A stretch of DNA of 64,000 bases, taken from positions 248,001 through 312,000 of the forward strand of contig CAVUAE010000002.1 in NCBI GenBank assembly GCA_963739395.1, written 5' to 3'. Shown here one piece after another: positions 16,351-23,796 of this stretch (positions are counted from its first letter, which is position 1; the number at the start of each line of letters is the position of its first letter). The DNA is from RBG-13-51-18 sp963739395. GTDB taxonomy: Bacteria; Chloroflexota; Dehalococcoidia; Dehalococcoidales; RBG-16-60-22. A program made the translations under genes and the position numbers. Below the pieces are notes generated by a model. The model saw only the letters and a list, made by a program, of their open reading frames with translations, was not told the origin of the DNA and searched no databases.

Positions 16351-18042
16351 TTAGTGCGAAATACCACAAGAGCCGTCTTTGCACAGCACGGGGATAGGCA
16401 TCCGCCAGGGTTTAGCGTCTTTCTTCACGCCGGCTTTAGGTATCCAGGGGTCGATTTTAACCGACTGGAAATAAGAGAAGTCGGTGGTTACCCACATCGG
16501 GTTCATTTCGCCGCCAACGACGATAAAGTTATACATTTCCGGGCGCTTGAAAGGCGGATTCAATTCATTCAACAGGTATTCGCTCAATTTCGTCGGATTG
16601 TCAAAGCCTTCGTTTTTCAGTCCTTTCGCCGCCAGCGGGTCGAGGACAAACGTGAATGCCCCAGCGAAGGGTCCGCCAATACTCTTTATTACCTCCGCCA
16701 TGCGTTTCGCCCCTCCCAAGCCCATCGTAAGGACGTTCCAACCGCGGAAAAGGCTAACGACGCTCTCGTTCTTTTTAAAGCCCTTGCGCACGTGGAAAGG
16801 CTCCCAAGGACTGTTTTCTTCGTTTTCGGCGCAGCACATGTTGTTATAGTTTATTGTGGTGCCGGTAGTGGCAGTAAACGTCGCGCCGGCCCGCATATCC
16901 CCGAAAAGGATGGACATCAATGTCCAAGCCCTGCCGATAACAGCGTTAGCATAATTCACCGGGCTTAAAGAACCAAGACCGGAGTTCATGCCGATTTCAT
17001 TACGGATAGGACCATTCACTATCATCATACTGGCAAAGGAAGTGGTGGAGCTGGGCATGGAAGGCCTCCCAGAAGCGCCCAAAGCCAAAATAACAGGGAA
17101 GTGTTCCGGTCTGGCTCCTGCCATAACGGCTAGAGCGGCAACCTTCTCTACAGTGTATTGTAGTCTCTCCTCGTGGGTAGTGACCGACATCATACCGACG
17201 TTTTCATCCGGTTTACGGTCGGTACCGGTAAGCATTTCAGCTACGCGCTCCTCGGTCGGCAGGATAATAGGCAGTCCATCCGTCCAGCCGTTTTCTAAGA
17301 ACAGTCGTTGTAAATCTTCTTCACTTGCCGATTCAAGCAGACGAGGTCGCTCGGGTCTTTTAACTATCTTGGGGTGTTTTTCGGCATCGGTCAGGGGCTG
17401 GGTCAAGGCAAACAGGATTTCGTCCATGAGAGGTGCGCCGGAAATGGGGTCTTTGCCCCTTATATAGCCCTGCAAAGTTTCTCTGGACACAAACCCGACC
17501 GGATAAGGCGGGAAAGTCCAACGCAAATTCATGCCGTGACTGCGACCATCACGCTGAACGTAGTCCGCAAAACGTGCCGTGACAATAGGAGCGGTCGGAA
17601 TGCCGTGGTCATTCTCTAGCGTTCGCGAAAATTCGGCGACACTCGCCGAACATCCGTCTCAGCCACCCACACCGATGACGGCGGCATCACCATTTTTCTT
17701 GATTTCCGCCCATAACTCCGGTTCATCGGTGAACATACCCGTCTTTTTATCACGCACTACGGTTTTTATATTCGGTTTATTTTGCTTAAACCAGCTGTCG
17801 AGTTCCTCGATAAACTCTTTGGCTCCGGCAAATCCCGTATTCACCAGATAAACCGTCTTGCCTTCCAGTTTATCCAGTCGCTCCGCCATTTTAAGATGAC
17901 CAAGTCTTTCAGCGGTATCTCTTGGCTGACTTGTCGGATCGTGGATAGCCCAGGGAGCATCTGGGTTAAGCCTGCTCCCGAAGATACCGGTGGGCTGACC
18001 GACGGGGTCTAGAACTTTAATTTTCGCGCCATTCTTTTTCAT
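16351..18042 (-). CDS. UGSC-family selenoprotein candidate fused to a large C-terminal domain
   Basis: One reading frame of 564 codons, broken only by an in-frame TGA at 17661-17659 (codon 128). The N-terminal part matches the UGSC (seleno)protein family: KIKVLDPVGQPTG, KLEGKTVYLVNTGFAGAKEF and DAAVIGVGG just before the TGA. Right after it come D-G-C-SASVAEFSRTLENDHGIPT and PIVTARF. So the redox motif reads U-D-G-C where the family has U-G-S-C. A SECIS-like hairpin follows the UGA. From about residue 200 a second domain of about 340 residues that I cannot name begins (GWTDGLPIILPTEERVAEML and GEMNPMWVTTDFSYF segments), ending with a CKDGSC pair. ATG 18042 has a GGAGAG site. It leads an operon with two SDRs. 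Read conventionally, it would be miscalled as two genes. Confidence 0.82.
17632..17661 (-). promoter_or_regulatory. UGA selenocysteine codon with bacterial-type SECIS hairpin
   Basis: The TGA occupies 17661-17659. After 8 nt, TTCGGCGA (17650-17643) pairs perfectly with TCGCCGAA (17639-17632) around loop GTG (17642-17640). The apical loop begins 16 nt after the UGA and its first base is G. Bacterial SECIS elements typically have a short loop 16-37 nt downstream of the UGA with a G among the first two loop bases, so the fit is good. Selenocysteine machinery is not in this window. Confidence 0.78.
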
Positions 18043-18197
18043 CTTTCTCTCCTTATCGATATGTCGTAATATTGCGTGTTTCACTTATAATAAAATAAAA
18101 CAATTCAACAATTCAAGTCGCTGACACTATCAGCTTAACCTAATTTGCACTAAGGGTAAAATAAATCTTGGTATTAGTTTATAGATATCCGGTTAAC

Positions 18198-18226
18198 TTG
18201 ACTCAACCTTATGAAAAAGTGATAAT
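18198..18226 (+). promoter_or_regulatory. Promoter of tRNA-Glu
   Basis: TTGACT at 18198-18203, a 17-bp spacer and GATAAT at 18221-18226; the tRNA starts 20 bp downstream. Confidence 0.8.
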
Positions 18227-18246
18227 GGTAAACGGCGTCTGCTCGT

Positions 18247-18323
18247 GGCGCATTCGTCTAGCGGCCTAGGACACATCCCTCTCAAGGATGAGATCATGGG
18301 TTCGAATCCCATATGCGCTACCA
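18247..18323 (+). tRNA. tRNA-Glu (anticodon CTC)
   Basis: Complete cloverleaf: acceptor GGCGCAT/ATGCGCT, anticodon stem CATCC/GGATG with loop CTCTCAA giving CTC (reads GAG), T-arm ATGGGTTCGAATCCCAT and an encoded CCA end. Confidence 0.97.
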
Positions 18324-18335
18324 TTTAATTTCTAG

Positions 18336-18932
18336 CTACGCCCCACCAATAATCCCCAATGTTTTTAGTCCACCGATAATCATACTGACGGCTATAGCCG
18401 CCAGCAGCAGACTAAAGACACGGGAAATAGCCGTAAGTCCACCCTGCCCCATAAAGCGGGCTATCTTTTGACTTAAAAAGAAGATGACCCAGGTTATCGC
18501 CATATTAAGCGCGAAGGATATCAGCACCATGTATATGGAAAACTGCCCGGCAAGCAGCAATAAAGTGGCAATCGTCGCCGGACCTACCGTTAAAGGAGTC
18601 CCGATGGGCACAACAGCTACCAGTTCTTCCTTAACGACGGTAACCATGTGACCTGTAATCATATACTTAATCGAAAGCACAAGAAGTACGATACCGCCAG
18701 CAATAGCGAATTCCTGAACATCGATGCCCATGACATTCAGTATGAATTGACCCAGGAAAAGGAAAACCAACCCCACAACGGTAGCTGTTAAAACAGCAAT
18801 ATTGACTATCTTGTTTTTCTGCTTACGGTCTAAGTCCTCCCCCGCCATTATGAGAAAAGGCAGATTACCCAGAGCATCGATAACGATGAAAAGTGGCACG
18901 AAAGTCATGACGAAGTCATGTAGGTCTCCCAT
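18336..18932 (-). CDS. MarC-family integral membrane protein
   Basis: Six hydrophobic helices in 198 residues, with the MarC/UPF0056 signatures FVPLFIVIDALGNLPFLI near the N terminus and VPIGTPLTVGPATIATLLLLA in the middle. The family's transport substrate is not established, despite its historical link to multiple-antibiotic resistance. It lies immediately downstream of tRNA-Glu but on the opposite strand, and 33 bp after the GNAT gene in the same direction. It could be the last gene of the aminomutase operon or independent. Confidence 0.88.
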   Translation of the reverse strand: MGDLHDFVMTFVPLFIVIDALGNLPFLIMAGEDLDRKQKNKIVNIAVLTATVVGLVFLFLGQFILNVMGIDVQEFAIAGGIVLLVLSIKYMITGHMVTVVKEELVAVVPIGTPLTVGPATIATLLLLAGQFSIYMVLISFALNMAITWVIFFLSQKIARFMGQGGLTAISRVFSLLLAAIAVSMIIGGLKTLGIIGGA

Positions 18933-18965
18933 GTTATTTCATCCCCTCCTGCCGTGATACTACTA

Positions 18966-19451
18966 TTACTTTGAGTCAAGCCTCTTTTGCAGGATTAGTT
19001 TATCATCGCCAAGTGAATAGAAATCAGGGATACATGCAATTATTTCATAGCCGTGATTGAGGTAGAATTTCTGGGTATTTTCATATAATGGACCCGAAGA
19101 TGTCTCAATAACAATCATCCTGCCGTTAGATTGCTTTATCGCCGCTTCCGCGGCTTGCGCTAGAGCTCTGCCGATTTTATTCCCTCGCTTGGTCCGGTCG
19201 ACGGCAATCCAATAAATATCCCACGTGTCGATAGTCATAGGCGTTTCGCCATAACAAATATACCCTACAATCTGCCCCTCATCATCGGCAATTTGAATGT
19301 GGTATCCCGACTCTGTCCCCAAAGCGATGTAATTGTCGATTAATTCCTCGGCAACCGCTACTTCGGGGGGTTTAAATTCGGGCGTATTTGTTAGTATCGT
19401 GAGTAGCGACCCTTTGTCCTCGGCGGACATGGGGCGTATTTTCAACGTCAT
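18966..19451 (-). CDS. GNAT-family N-acetyltransferase
   Basis: Acetyl-CoA-dependent acyltransferase. The GNAT core is visible: IADDEGQIVGYICYG, DIYWIAVDRTKRGNKIGRAL (motif A with R/Q-x-x-G-x-G/A as RGNKIG) and YENTQKFYLNHGYEIIACIPDFY. About 161 residues. I choose the ATG at 19451 (MTLKIRPMSAEDK) because AAAGGG lies just before it; the frame is open 7 codons upstream. It overlaps the end of the upstream ATP-grasp gene by 80 bp. In this operon with a lysine aminomutase and two ligases it could acetylate a beta-amino acid or its conjugate, an inference from context only. Confidence 0.85.
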   Translation of the reverse strand: MTLKIRPMSAEDKGSLLTILTNTPEFKPPEVAVAEELIDNYIALGTESGYHIQIADDEGQIVGYICYGETPMTIDTWDIYWIAVDRTKRGNKIGRALAQAAEAAIKQSNGRMIVIETSSGPLYENTQKFYLNHGYEIIACIPDFYSLGDDKLILQKRLDSK

Positions 19452-20451
19452 TTTTATCCCTTTCCAGAGCAAGATTGAGAATATTGCTGATAAATTCCGC
19501 GTAACTCATGCCGGCGGCGTTGGACTGCCGGGCGGCACCGGTGCCAGGCGAGATATCCGGGTTGGGATTAACCTCGATGATATTTAGTTTCCCTTGTTCA
19601 TCCATGCGCATATCCATCCGGGCATATCCGCGACCTATACATAGCTTGAAAGCTGAAATGGCAGTATTATTAATATATTTCCGTTCCGATGCGGTGACTT
19701 GCGCCGGGCAACTGACCCCAGTACCCACAAAATACGGACTACCCGGCTCCCATTTAGCCTCAAAGGTTAAAATCCGTGGTATTTCCGGCGATAGTGAATA
19801 AATTATTTCCGATATTGGTAAAATAACACATTGCTTGTTGCCCATGACTGTGGCGTTAAACTCTCGACCGCCTACAAAACGCTCAACTAGCGCGTCATTA
19901 TGATATGACTCGGCAATTATACGAACTTGTTTCACCAGCGCGGTAATATCCTTCACTACGCTATCTGCAGAAATACCGTGGCTGGCGTCCTCGGCGCACG
20001 GCTTGACGATGCAGGGAAAATCCAACTTGAAAGTATCGATTGTTGCCGGTTTAAGCAACTGAAAATCCGGTGTTGGAATACCCGCTGCCTTGAGGATTTC
20101 CTTTACCTTTGCTTTATCGAGGGCGATTTTAATTATATCAGCTTGGCAACCGGTATAAGGGATGCCCATCTCGGTCAGTATTTCCGGTACCAGCACTTCT
20201 GTTTCGGGTTCGCCGCAAAATCCCTCGAAGAGGTTAAAGACGACGTCTGCATCTATAGTCTTTAGCTTTCTTCGGGCTACGGTTGATGGCGGCATCAGCG
20301 GAAGTAGCGTTACTTCATGTCCCAACTCAATCAAGGCTTCATACACAGCCTTTACGGCATCGAGCACTCCCAGCACGGCTTTAAATTCGCCAGTGCTGTC
20401 ATAACGGGAAGAACGAGGCTCGTTGTAAACGATGACTAGGCGTTTGCCCAT
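19372..20451 (-). CDS. ATP-grasp ligase, D-Ala-D-Ala ligase-like (copy B)
   Basis: Carboxylate-amine ligase of the ATP-grasp fold, D-alanine-D-alanine ligase family. Segments: GHEVTLLPL, DADVVFNLFEGFCGEPETE, GIPYTGCQADI, FPCIVKPCAEDASHGIS (ATP-binding Lys), LVERFVGGREFNATVMG, and the metal/phosphate motif IIEVNPNPDISPGTGA. It has 359 residues, but the last 28 codons (after about LNLALERD) are read in a different frame from the GNAT gene it overlaps. The natural end may have been near 19450 and the extension may be a late stop-codon loss. Its start overlaps the preceding ligase by 16 bp. The true substrates are unknown; a cell-wall role is doubtful here. Confidence 0.87.
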   Translation of the reverse strand: MGKRLVIVYNEPRSSRYDSTGEFKAVLGVLDAVKAVYEALIELGHEVTLLPLMPPSTVARRKLKTIDADVVFNLFEGFCGEPETEVLVPEILTEMGIPYTGCQADIIKIALDKAKVKEILKAAGIPTPDFQLLKPATIDTFKLDFPCIVKPCAEDASHGISADSVVKDITALVKQVRIIAESYHNDALVERFVGGREFNATVMGNKQCVILPISEIIYSLSPEIPRILTFEAKWEPGSPYFVGTGVSCPAQVTASERKYINNTAISAFKLCIGRGYARMDMRMDEQGKLNIIEVNPNPDISPGTGAARQSNAAGMSYAEFISNILNLALERDKNDVENTPHVRRGQRVATHDTNKYARI

Positions 20452-21437
20452 TTCGGATACCTTCCGATGGCAGCATCAAGCACTGCGCCGATAAGCCCCT
20501 CATGCGTCCATCCCAGCTTGATAGCCATAATTACTAAATCGCTATAAGTCCCCAGTCCGGGGAGCGGATTTATCTCCAGGAAATAAGGTATCCCATCGCC
20601 ACCGACGCGGAAATCCACGCGGGAAAAGTCGCGGCAGCCGAGTGTTTTAAAAGCCTGAAGGCTGTATTCTTCCAATTTCTTTAAAATAGTTTTGGGCAAT
20701 TTTACCGGCGACTCATAGTCAACCTGGTTGACATAGTCGCGCTTAACTTCAAGTGAATAAACGAAGTGTTTCGGCTGCTTCTTAGGCAGCACACGCATCA
20801 TACCCACCAGTTTAGGTGGTGCGTTGCCGATAATCCCCACCGTGACCTCGTCACCGTCGATGAATTCCTCGACCATGACTGGCTGATTATAACCTTTTAA
20901 AATCCTCTCCACTTCCCCTTCTGCCTGTTTAACATTTTCTACCAGTGAGGTAAGACGAATGCCCTTACTGGAACCCTCATAGGCTGGTTTGATTATAGCG
21001 GGAAAAGAGAAACCTTTCCAGTCCGCTTGTGCCAACTCTTTATTATCGGCAATAATCAGCCATTTTGGCGTAGGGATACCCACCATAGCTACCAAATTCT
21101 TGGTGATGGGCTTATCCAGACAACTGGAAAGACAAAGAGGGTCGGAGCCGGTATAGGGTATATCCAGCATCTCTAAAACAGCCGGCACCTGCGCCTCGCG
21201 ATTGCGGTAGTTGCCCCTGCCTTCGGAGATGTTAAAGACGATATCCACCTTTTCACGGCGGATATTATCTAAAAATTGAACACCGCCGCCTAATTTGACG
21301 ATACGGTGTCCTTTTTTTTCTAGAGCGTTTGAGATTATTTCAACTGTTTCCGGTGAGTCGTATTCTTCAAGCGCATCTTCAACAGTGTGACGTTCCGTTA
21401 CGGCTGTCTTAAGATCGTATGATAACCCGATCCGCAT
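20436..21437 (-). CDS. ATP-grasp ligase, D-Ala-D-Ala ligase-like (copy A)
   Basis: Second ATP-grasp ligase of the same family and only distantly similar to copy B. Features: MRIGLSYDLKTAVTER start, DIVFNISEGRGNYRNREAQ, GIPTPKWLI, FPAIIKPAYEGSSKGIR, VMVEEFIDGDEVTVGIIG, and FLEINPLPGLGTYSDLV. About 333 residues. ATG 21437 is chosen over an upstream in-frame start because family members begin here. It overlaps the end of the aminomutase gene by 29 bp, indicating translational coupling. Two dissimilar ligases in a row suggest two successive peptide- or amide-forming steps. Confidence 0.87.
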   Translation of the reverse strand: MRIGLSYDLKTAVTERHTVEDALEEYDSPETVEIISNALEKKGHRIVKLGGGVQFLDNIRREKVDIVFNISEGRGNYRNREAQVPAVLEMLDIPYTGSDPLCLSSCLDKPITKNLVAMVGIPTPKWLIIADNKELAQADWKGFSFPAIIKPAYEGSSKGIRLTSLVENVKQAEGEVERILKGYNQPVMVEEFIDGDEVTVGIIGNAPPKLVGMMRVLPKKQPKHFVYSLEVKRDYVNQVDYESPVKLPKTILKKLEEYSLQAFKTLGCRDFSRVDFRVGGDGIPYFLEINPLPGLGTYSDLVIMAIKLGWTHEGLIGAVLDAAIGRYPKWANA

Positions 21438-22809
21438 CAGCCTCTCCTTTGACTTTAACAGGTAGAGCGGCATCCGCCAGCAGGCTTTCCACAACTCCGC
21501 TTACTGGTGCGGCAACGGCTTCTTTCTTTCGGTTCGTTGATTTAGGATTACGGTAGCGGAACACTTTACCTTGGTAGTTCTGTACCAACAATTCGCTATC
21601 ATTCATCGAAAGCACGTAATTCGGCTGTAAAGGCACTTTACCTCCACCCTCAACCAAGTCCACAACGAAGGTGGGCACTGCCAGACCGGAAGTATGCCCC
21701 CGCATGCCCTCGATAATTCTAATACCAACATCAATCGAGGTTCGCAGATGTTCTGTACCCTGCACCTCATCGCACTGGAAGAGGTAGTAAGGACGCACTT
21801 TAGCTCTTAACAGAGCGTGGCAGAGTTTAGTCTGTATCTCTACGCTGTCGTTGATGCCGCGTAACAGCACGGTTTGGTTGTTCACCGGAATTCCAGCCCT
21901 TAATAATCGGTCGCAGGCAGCCGCCGCTTCCGGCGTCACTTCGCGCGGGTGGTTGAAGTGAGTATTCAGCCATATTGGGCCGTACTTTGAAAGCATGTCG
22001 CAGAGTTCGGTATCGATACGCTGCGGCAGCACCACAGGAAATCGCGAACCGATACGGATTATCTCGATGTGCTTAATGGCTCTTATTTTAACGATAATAC
22101 TTTCCAGATGAGTGGTTGAAAGCGTTAGCGGGTCGCCGCCGGAAAGAATAACGTCTCTTATTTCCTTATGTTGACGTAAGTAGTTTAGCATCGTCTCAAT
22201 CTCGTCATCGGTACGCGTCCAGGCGCCATGACGCCATTCTCTCTTACGCGTGCAGTGACGGCAGAGCATGGGGCAGATGTCTGTCAACACCATCAGCGCC
22301 CTATCCGGATAACGGTGTACCAGACCGGGGACAACCGAATCTTCTTTTTCCGCCAGCGGGTCTTCCAATCCCATGGTGCTCATGCTTATCTCTTGGATGC
22401 AAGGCACCGCTTGTTTTCTGATGGGATCGTTCGGGTCATCAGGATTTATCAGCGATAAATAGTAGGGGGTGATTGATAGAGGATAGCGCTTGATAACCGT
22501 TTTGATATGCGCCTGCTCTTCGGCTGATAGAGGGATTAATTGGATTAACTGCTCCAGGGAGGTAATCCGGTTGCGGAATTGCCATTTCCAATCTTTCCAG
22601 GAAGTATCGGAAATGCTCCAGAAAAATCGATATCTACCGTTGGTACTACTAGGAGGCTCGTCCTCGATACTTTTTACAATAAAGGTTTTACCAGGGGGTT
22701 CTTCGGCTTCATTGCTTGTGCAAGTTACGGTCGTGAACTTTTCGGGTGTGTGGCTAACTTGAATCTTCGGAGCCACCGATGTCATTTTCACTTTATTCTG
22801 TTTCAACAC
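21409..22809 (-). CDS. kamA: Lysine 2,3-aminomutase (radical SAM, PLP)
   Basis: Converts L-lysine to beta-lysine using a [4Fe-4S] cluster, SAM and PLP. Numbered from the GTG at 22809: ITPYYLSLINPDDPNDPIRK (113-132), radical SAM Cys at 179, 183 and 186 (CPMLCRHC), VILSGGDPL, IRIGSRFPVVLPQR, WLNTHFNHP and RPYYLFQCD. In Clostridium subterminale KAM, Asp293 and Asp330 bind the substrate epsilon-amino group and Lys337 binds PLP. The equivalents here are Asp347, Asp384 and Lys391 with identical spacing, which favours lysine over glutamate. The C-terminal Cys metal site of the clostridial enzyme is absent. The start is ambiguous (GTG 22809, GTG 22791 or ATG 22785). Heads an operon with two ligases and a GNAT. 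Confidence 0.9.
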   Translation of the reverse strand: MLKQNKVKMTSVAPKIQVSHTPEKFTTVTCTSNEAEEPPGKTFIVKSIEDEPPSSTNGRYRFFWSISDTSWKDWKWQFRNRITSLEQLIQLIPLSAEEQAHIKTVIKRYPLSITPYYLSLINPDDPNDPIRKQAVPCIQEISMSTMGLEDPLAEKEDSVVPGLVHRYPDRALMVLTDICPMLCRHCTRKREWRHGAWTRTDDEIETMLNYLRQHKEIRDVILSGGDPLTLSTTHLESIIVKIRAIKHIEIIRIGSRFPVVLPQRIDTELCDMLSKYGPIWLNTHFNHPREVTPEAAAACDRLLRAGIPVNNQTVLLRGINDSVEIQTKLCHALLRAKVRPYYLFQCDEVQGTEHLRTSIDVGIRIIEGMRGHTSGLAVPTFVVDLVEGGGKVPLQPNYVLSMNDSELLVQNYQGKVFRYRNPKSTNRKKEAVAAPVSGVVESLLADAALPVKVKGEADADRVIIRS

Positions 22810-22874
22810 TCCTTAATTTGTTTATTTATTTTCTTTATAAACTTTGGTTCGTAAACTTATTGTTCGAACTTGAC

Positions 22875-22898
22875 ATTCCTGATATAATATACAGGAAT
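22875..22898. promoter_or_regulatory. Palindromic operator candidate between kamA and the divergent regulator
   Basis: ATTCCTG (22875-22881) and CAGGAAT (22892-22898) form a perfect inverted repeat with centre ATATAATATA, which itself contains -10-like sequence on both strands. A further half-site-like TAATTCCT follows at about 22901. Its place between kamA (-) and the winged-helix gene (+) suggests a shared operator. Confidence 0.55.
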
Positions 22899-23023
22899 TT
22901 TAATTCCTAAATTTAATTATACAAGACTGGTGTGATTTGTCAATAGGCATTACACCTAAATAAAAATTCAAAAAAATATTTTACAAATTTTTATTTCTAT
23001 TTTTTAAGTTGAGGAGACAAGAG

Positions 23024-23356
23024 ATGCCGGGTTGGAAATTTTTAACGAATCATGCTCAAGTCTTATGCCTCCTTGCCAAGCGACCGCGCATCACCGCGCG
23101 GGAAATTTCTTCCGTCATCGGCATTACCGAAAAAGCAACACGCAACATTATCAATGATTTGGAAAGCGACGGCTATGTCACCAAGAAAAAAGAAGGACGA
23201 CGCATTAAGTACCGCGTCGACCCCAACCTCCCTTTGCGGAGTGAAGCCCAACAGGATAAAGCCATCGGCGACTTGCTGGTGGTGCTTGGCTGGAAGCGAC
23301 GTAAAAAACAAGCGAAGAAAAAAATCCCTACCGAGCAAACCAGTCTTTTTACCTAA
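23024..23356 (+). CDS. Winged-helix transcriptional regulator
   Basis: About 110 residues with a clear winged helix: HAQVLCLLAKRPRITAREISSVIGITEKATRNIINDLESDGYVTKKKEGRRIKYRV covers helix-turn-helix plus wing, and a basic C-terminal tail (WKRRKKQAKKK) follows. The frame is open from a TTG at 23009, but the ATG at 23024 is preceded by TGAGGAGAC, so I use it. It is divergent from the kamA operon with a palindrome between them, the usual layout for a local autoregulated repressor or activator. No ligand domain is visible. Family is MarR/ArsR-like only in the broad sense. Confidence 0.82.
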   Translation: MPGWKFLTNHAQVLCLLAKRPRITAREISSVIGITEKATRNIINDLESDGYVTKKKEGRRIKYRVDPNLPLRSEAQQDKAIGDLLVVLGWKRRKKQAKKKIPTEQTSLFT

Positions 23357-23796
23357 TTCACATTGCCTCTGGTAATTCTCCTGTAATAGTTAGTCTTTTT
23401 CCCATTACTATCCTGACGAGCCCTGACTTCATCGGGACGATGTGAGAATCCGTAGGATTTGTTCTTTTTTAGTAAAACTACCCATATTTGTTTTTCTTTG
23501 TTTTTTAATATATAGTTAAAGTATAGTTCCAGTTTAGGTTAATAAAAGCTTCTTGAAATCCCCTTAGATTTGCATCAAGTATTAGATGACCCGAGCTCTA
23601 ACTAGTTATTAATAGAGGAGGTCATCCAACTTATTTCCAGGATAACGCCCCCACCTATTCCAACTGTAGGCATTCCTTTATCTTTAGAACTGAAAAACAG
23701 GGTGGTCTCCTCTTTTTAACAATTGCTACCACGAAGTAAGAATTACCAAATAAAAATAATCTATCCCATGAAATATCACCTTAATGGAGAAACAAT
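23357..23796 (+). other. 440-bp intergenic region with promoter, possible attenuator and weak hairpins
   Basis: No convincing gene. It holds a weak hairpin (AATCC 23447-23451, GGATT 23455-23459 with a T-run) that may end the winged-helix transcript, a promoter-like TTGTTT-18-TATAGT at 23498-23527, and the leader structure listed separately. The last 75 bp before the radical SAM gene are AT-rich and unstructured by eye. Confidence 0.5.
23585..23718 (+). promoter_or_regulatory. Leader RNA with terminator/antiterminator-like pairing upstream of the radical SAM gene
   Basis: GATGACC (23585-23591) can pair with GGTCATC (23620-23626). Alternatively AGAGGAG (23614-23620) pairs with CTCCTCT (23707-23713), enclosing CCACC (23651-23655) with GGTGG (23701-23705), and is followed at once by TTTTT. 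The two foldings share base 23620 and abut, so they would compete, as in transcription attenuation. It lies 80 bp before the start codon. No known riboswitch signature was recognised. Confidence 0.4.

Noticed and set aside
16351..17532. A separate 393-residue gene starting at ATG 17532
   Set aside because: Conserved UGSC-family sequence continues in the same frame between the TGA and this ATG, there is no good ribosome site at 17532, and a SECIS-like hairpin follows the TGA; one recoded gene explains it better.
19372..21437. Ligases as peptidoglycan D-Ala-D-Ala ligases
   Set aside because: No mur, ddl-partner or ftsI genes in the window, the dcw cluster lacks wall genes, and both ligases are coupled to a lysine aminomutase. 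Not excluded, but not the best reading.
23585..23718. Cobalamin riboswitch for the B12-radical SAM gene
   Set aside because: The B12-box consensus (GCCACTG type) was not found; only competing hairpins are visible.
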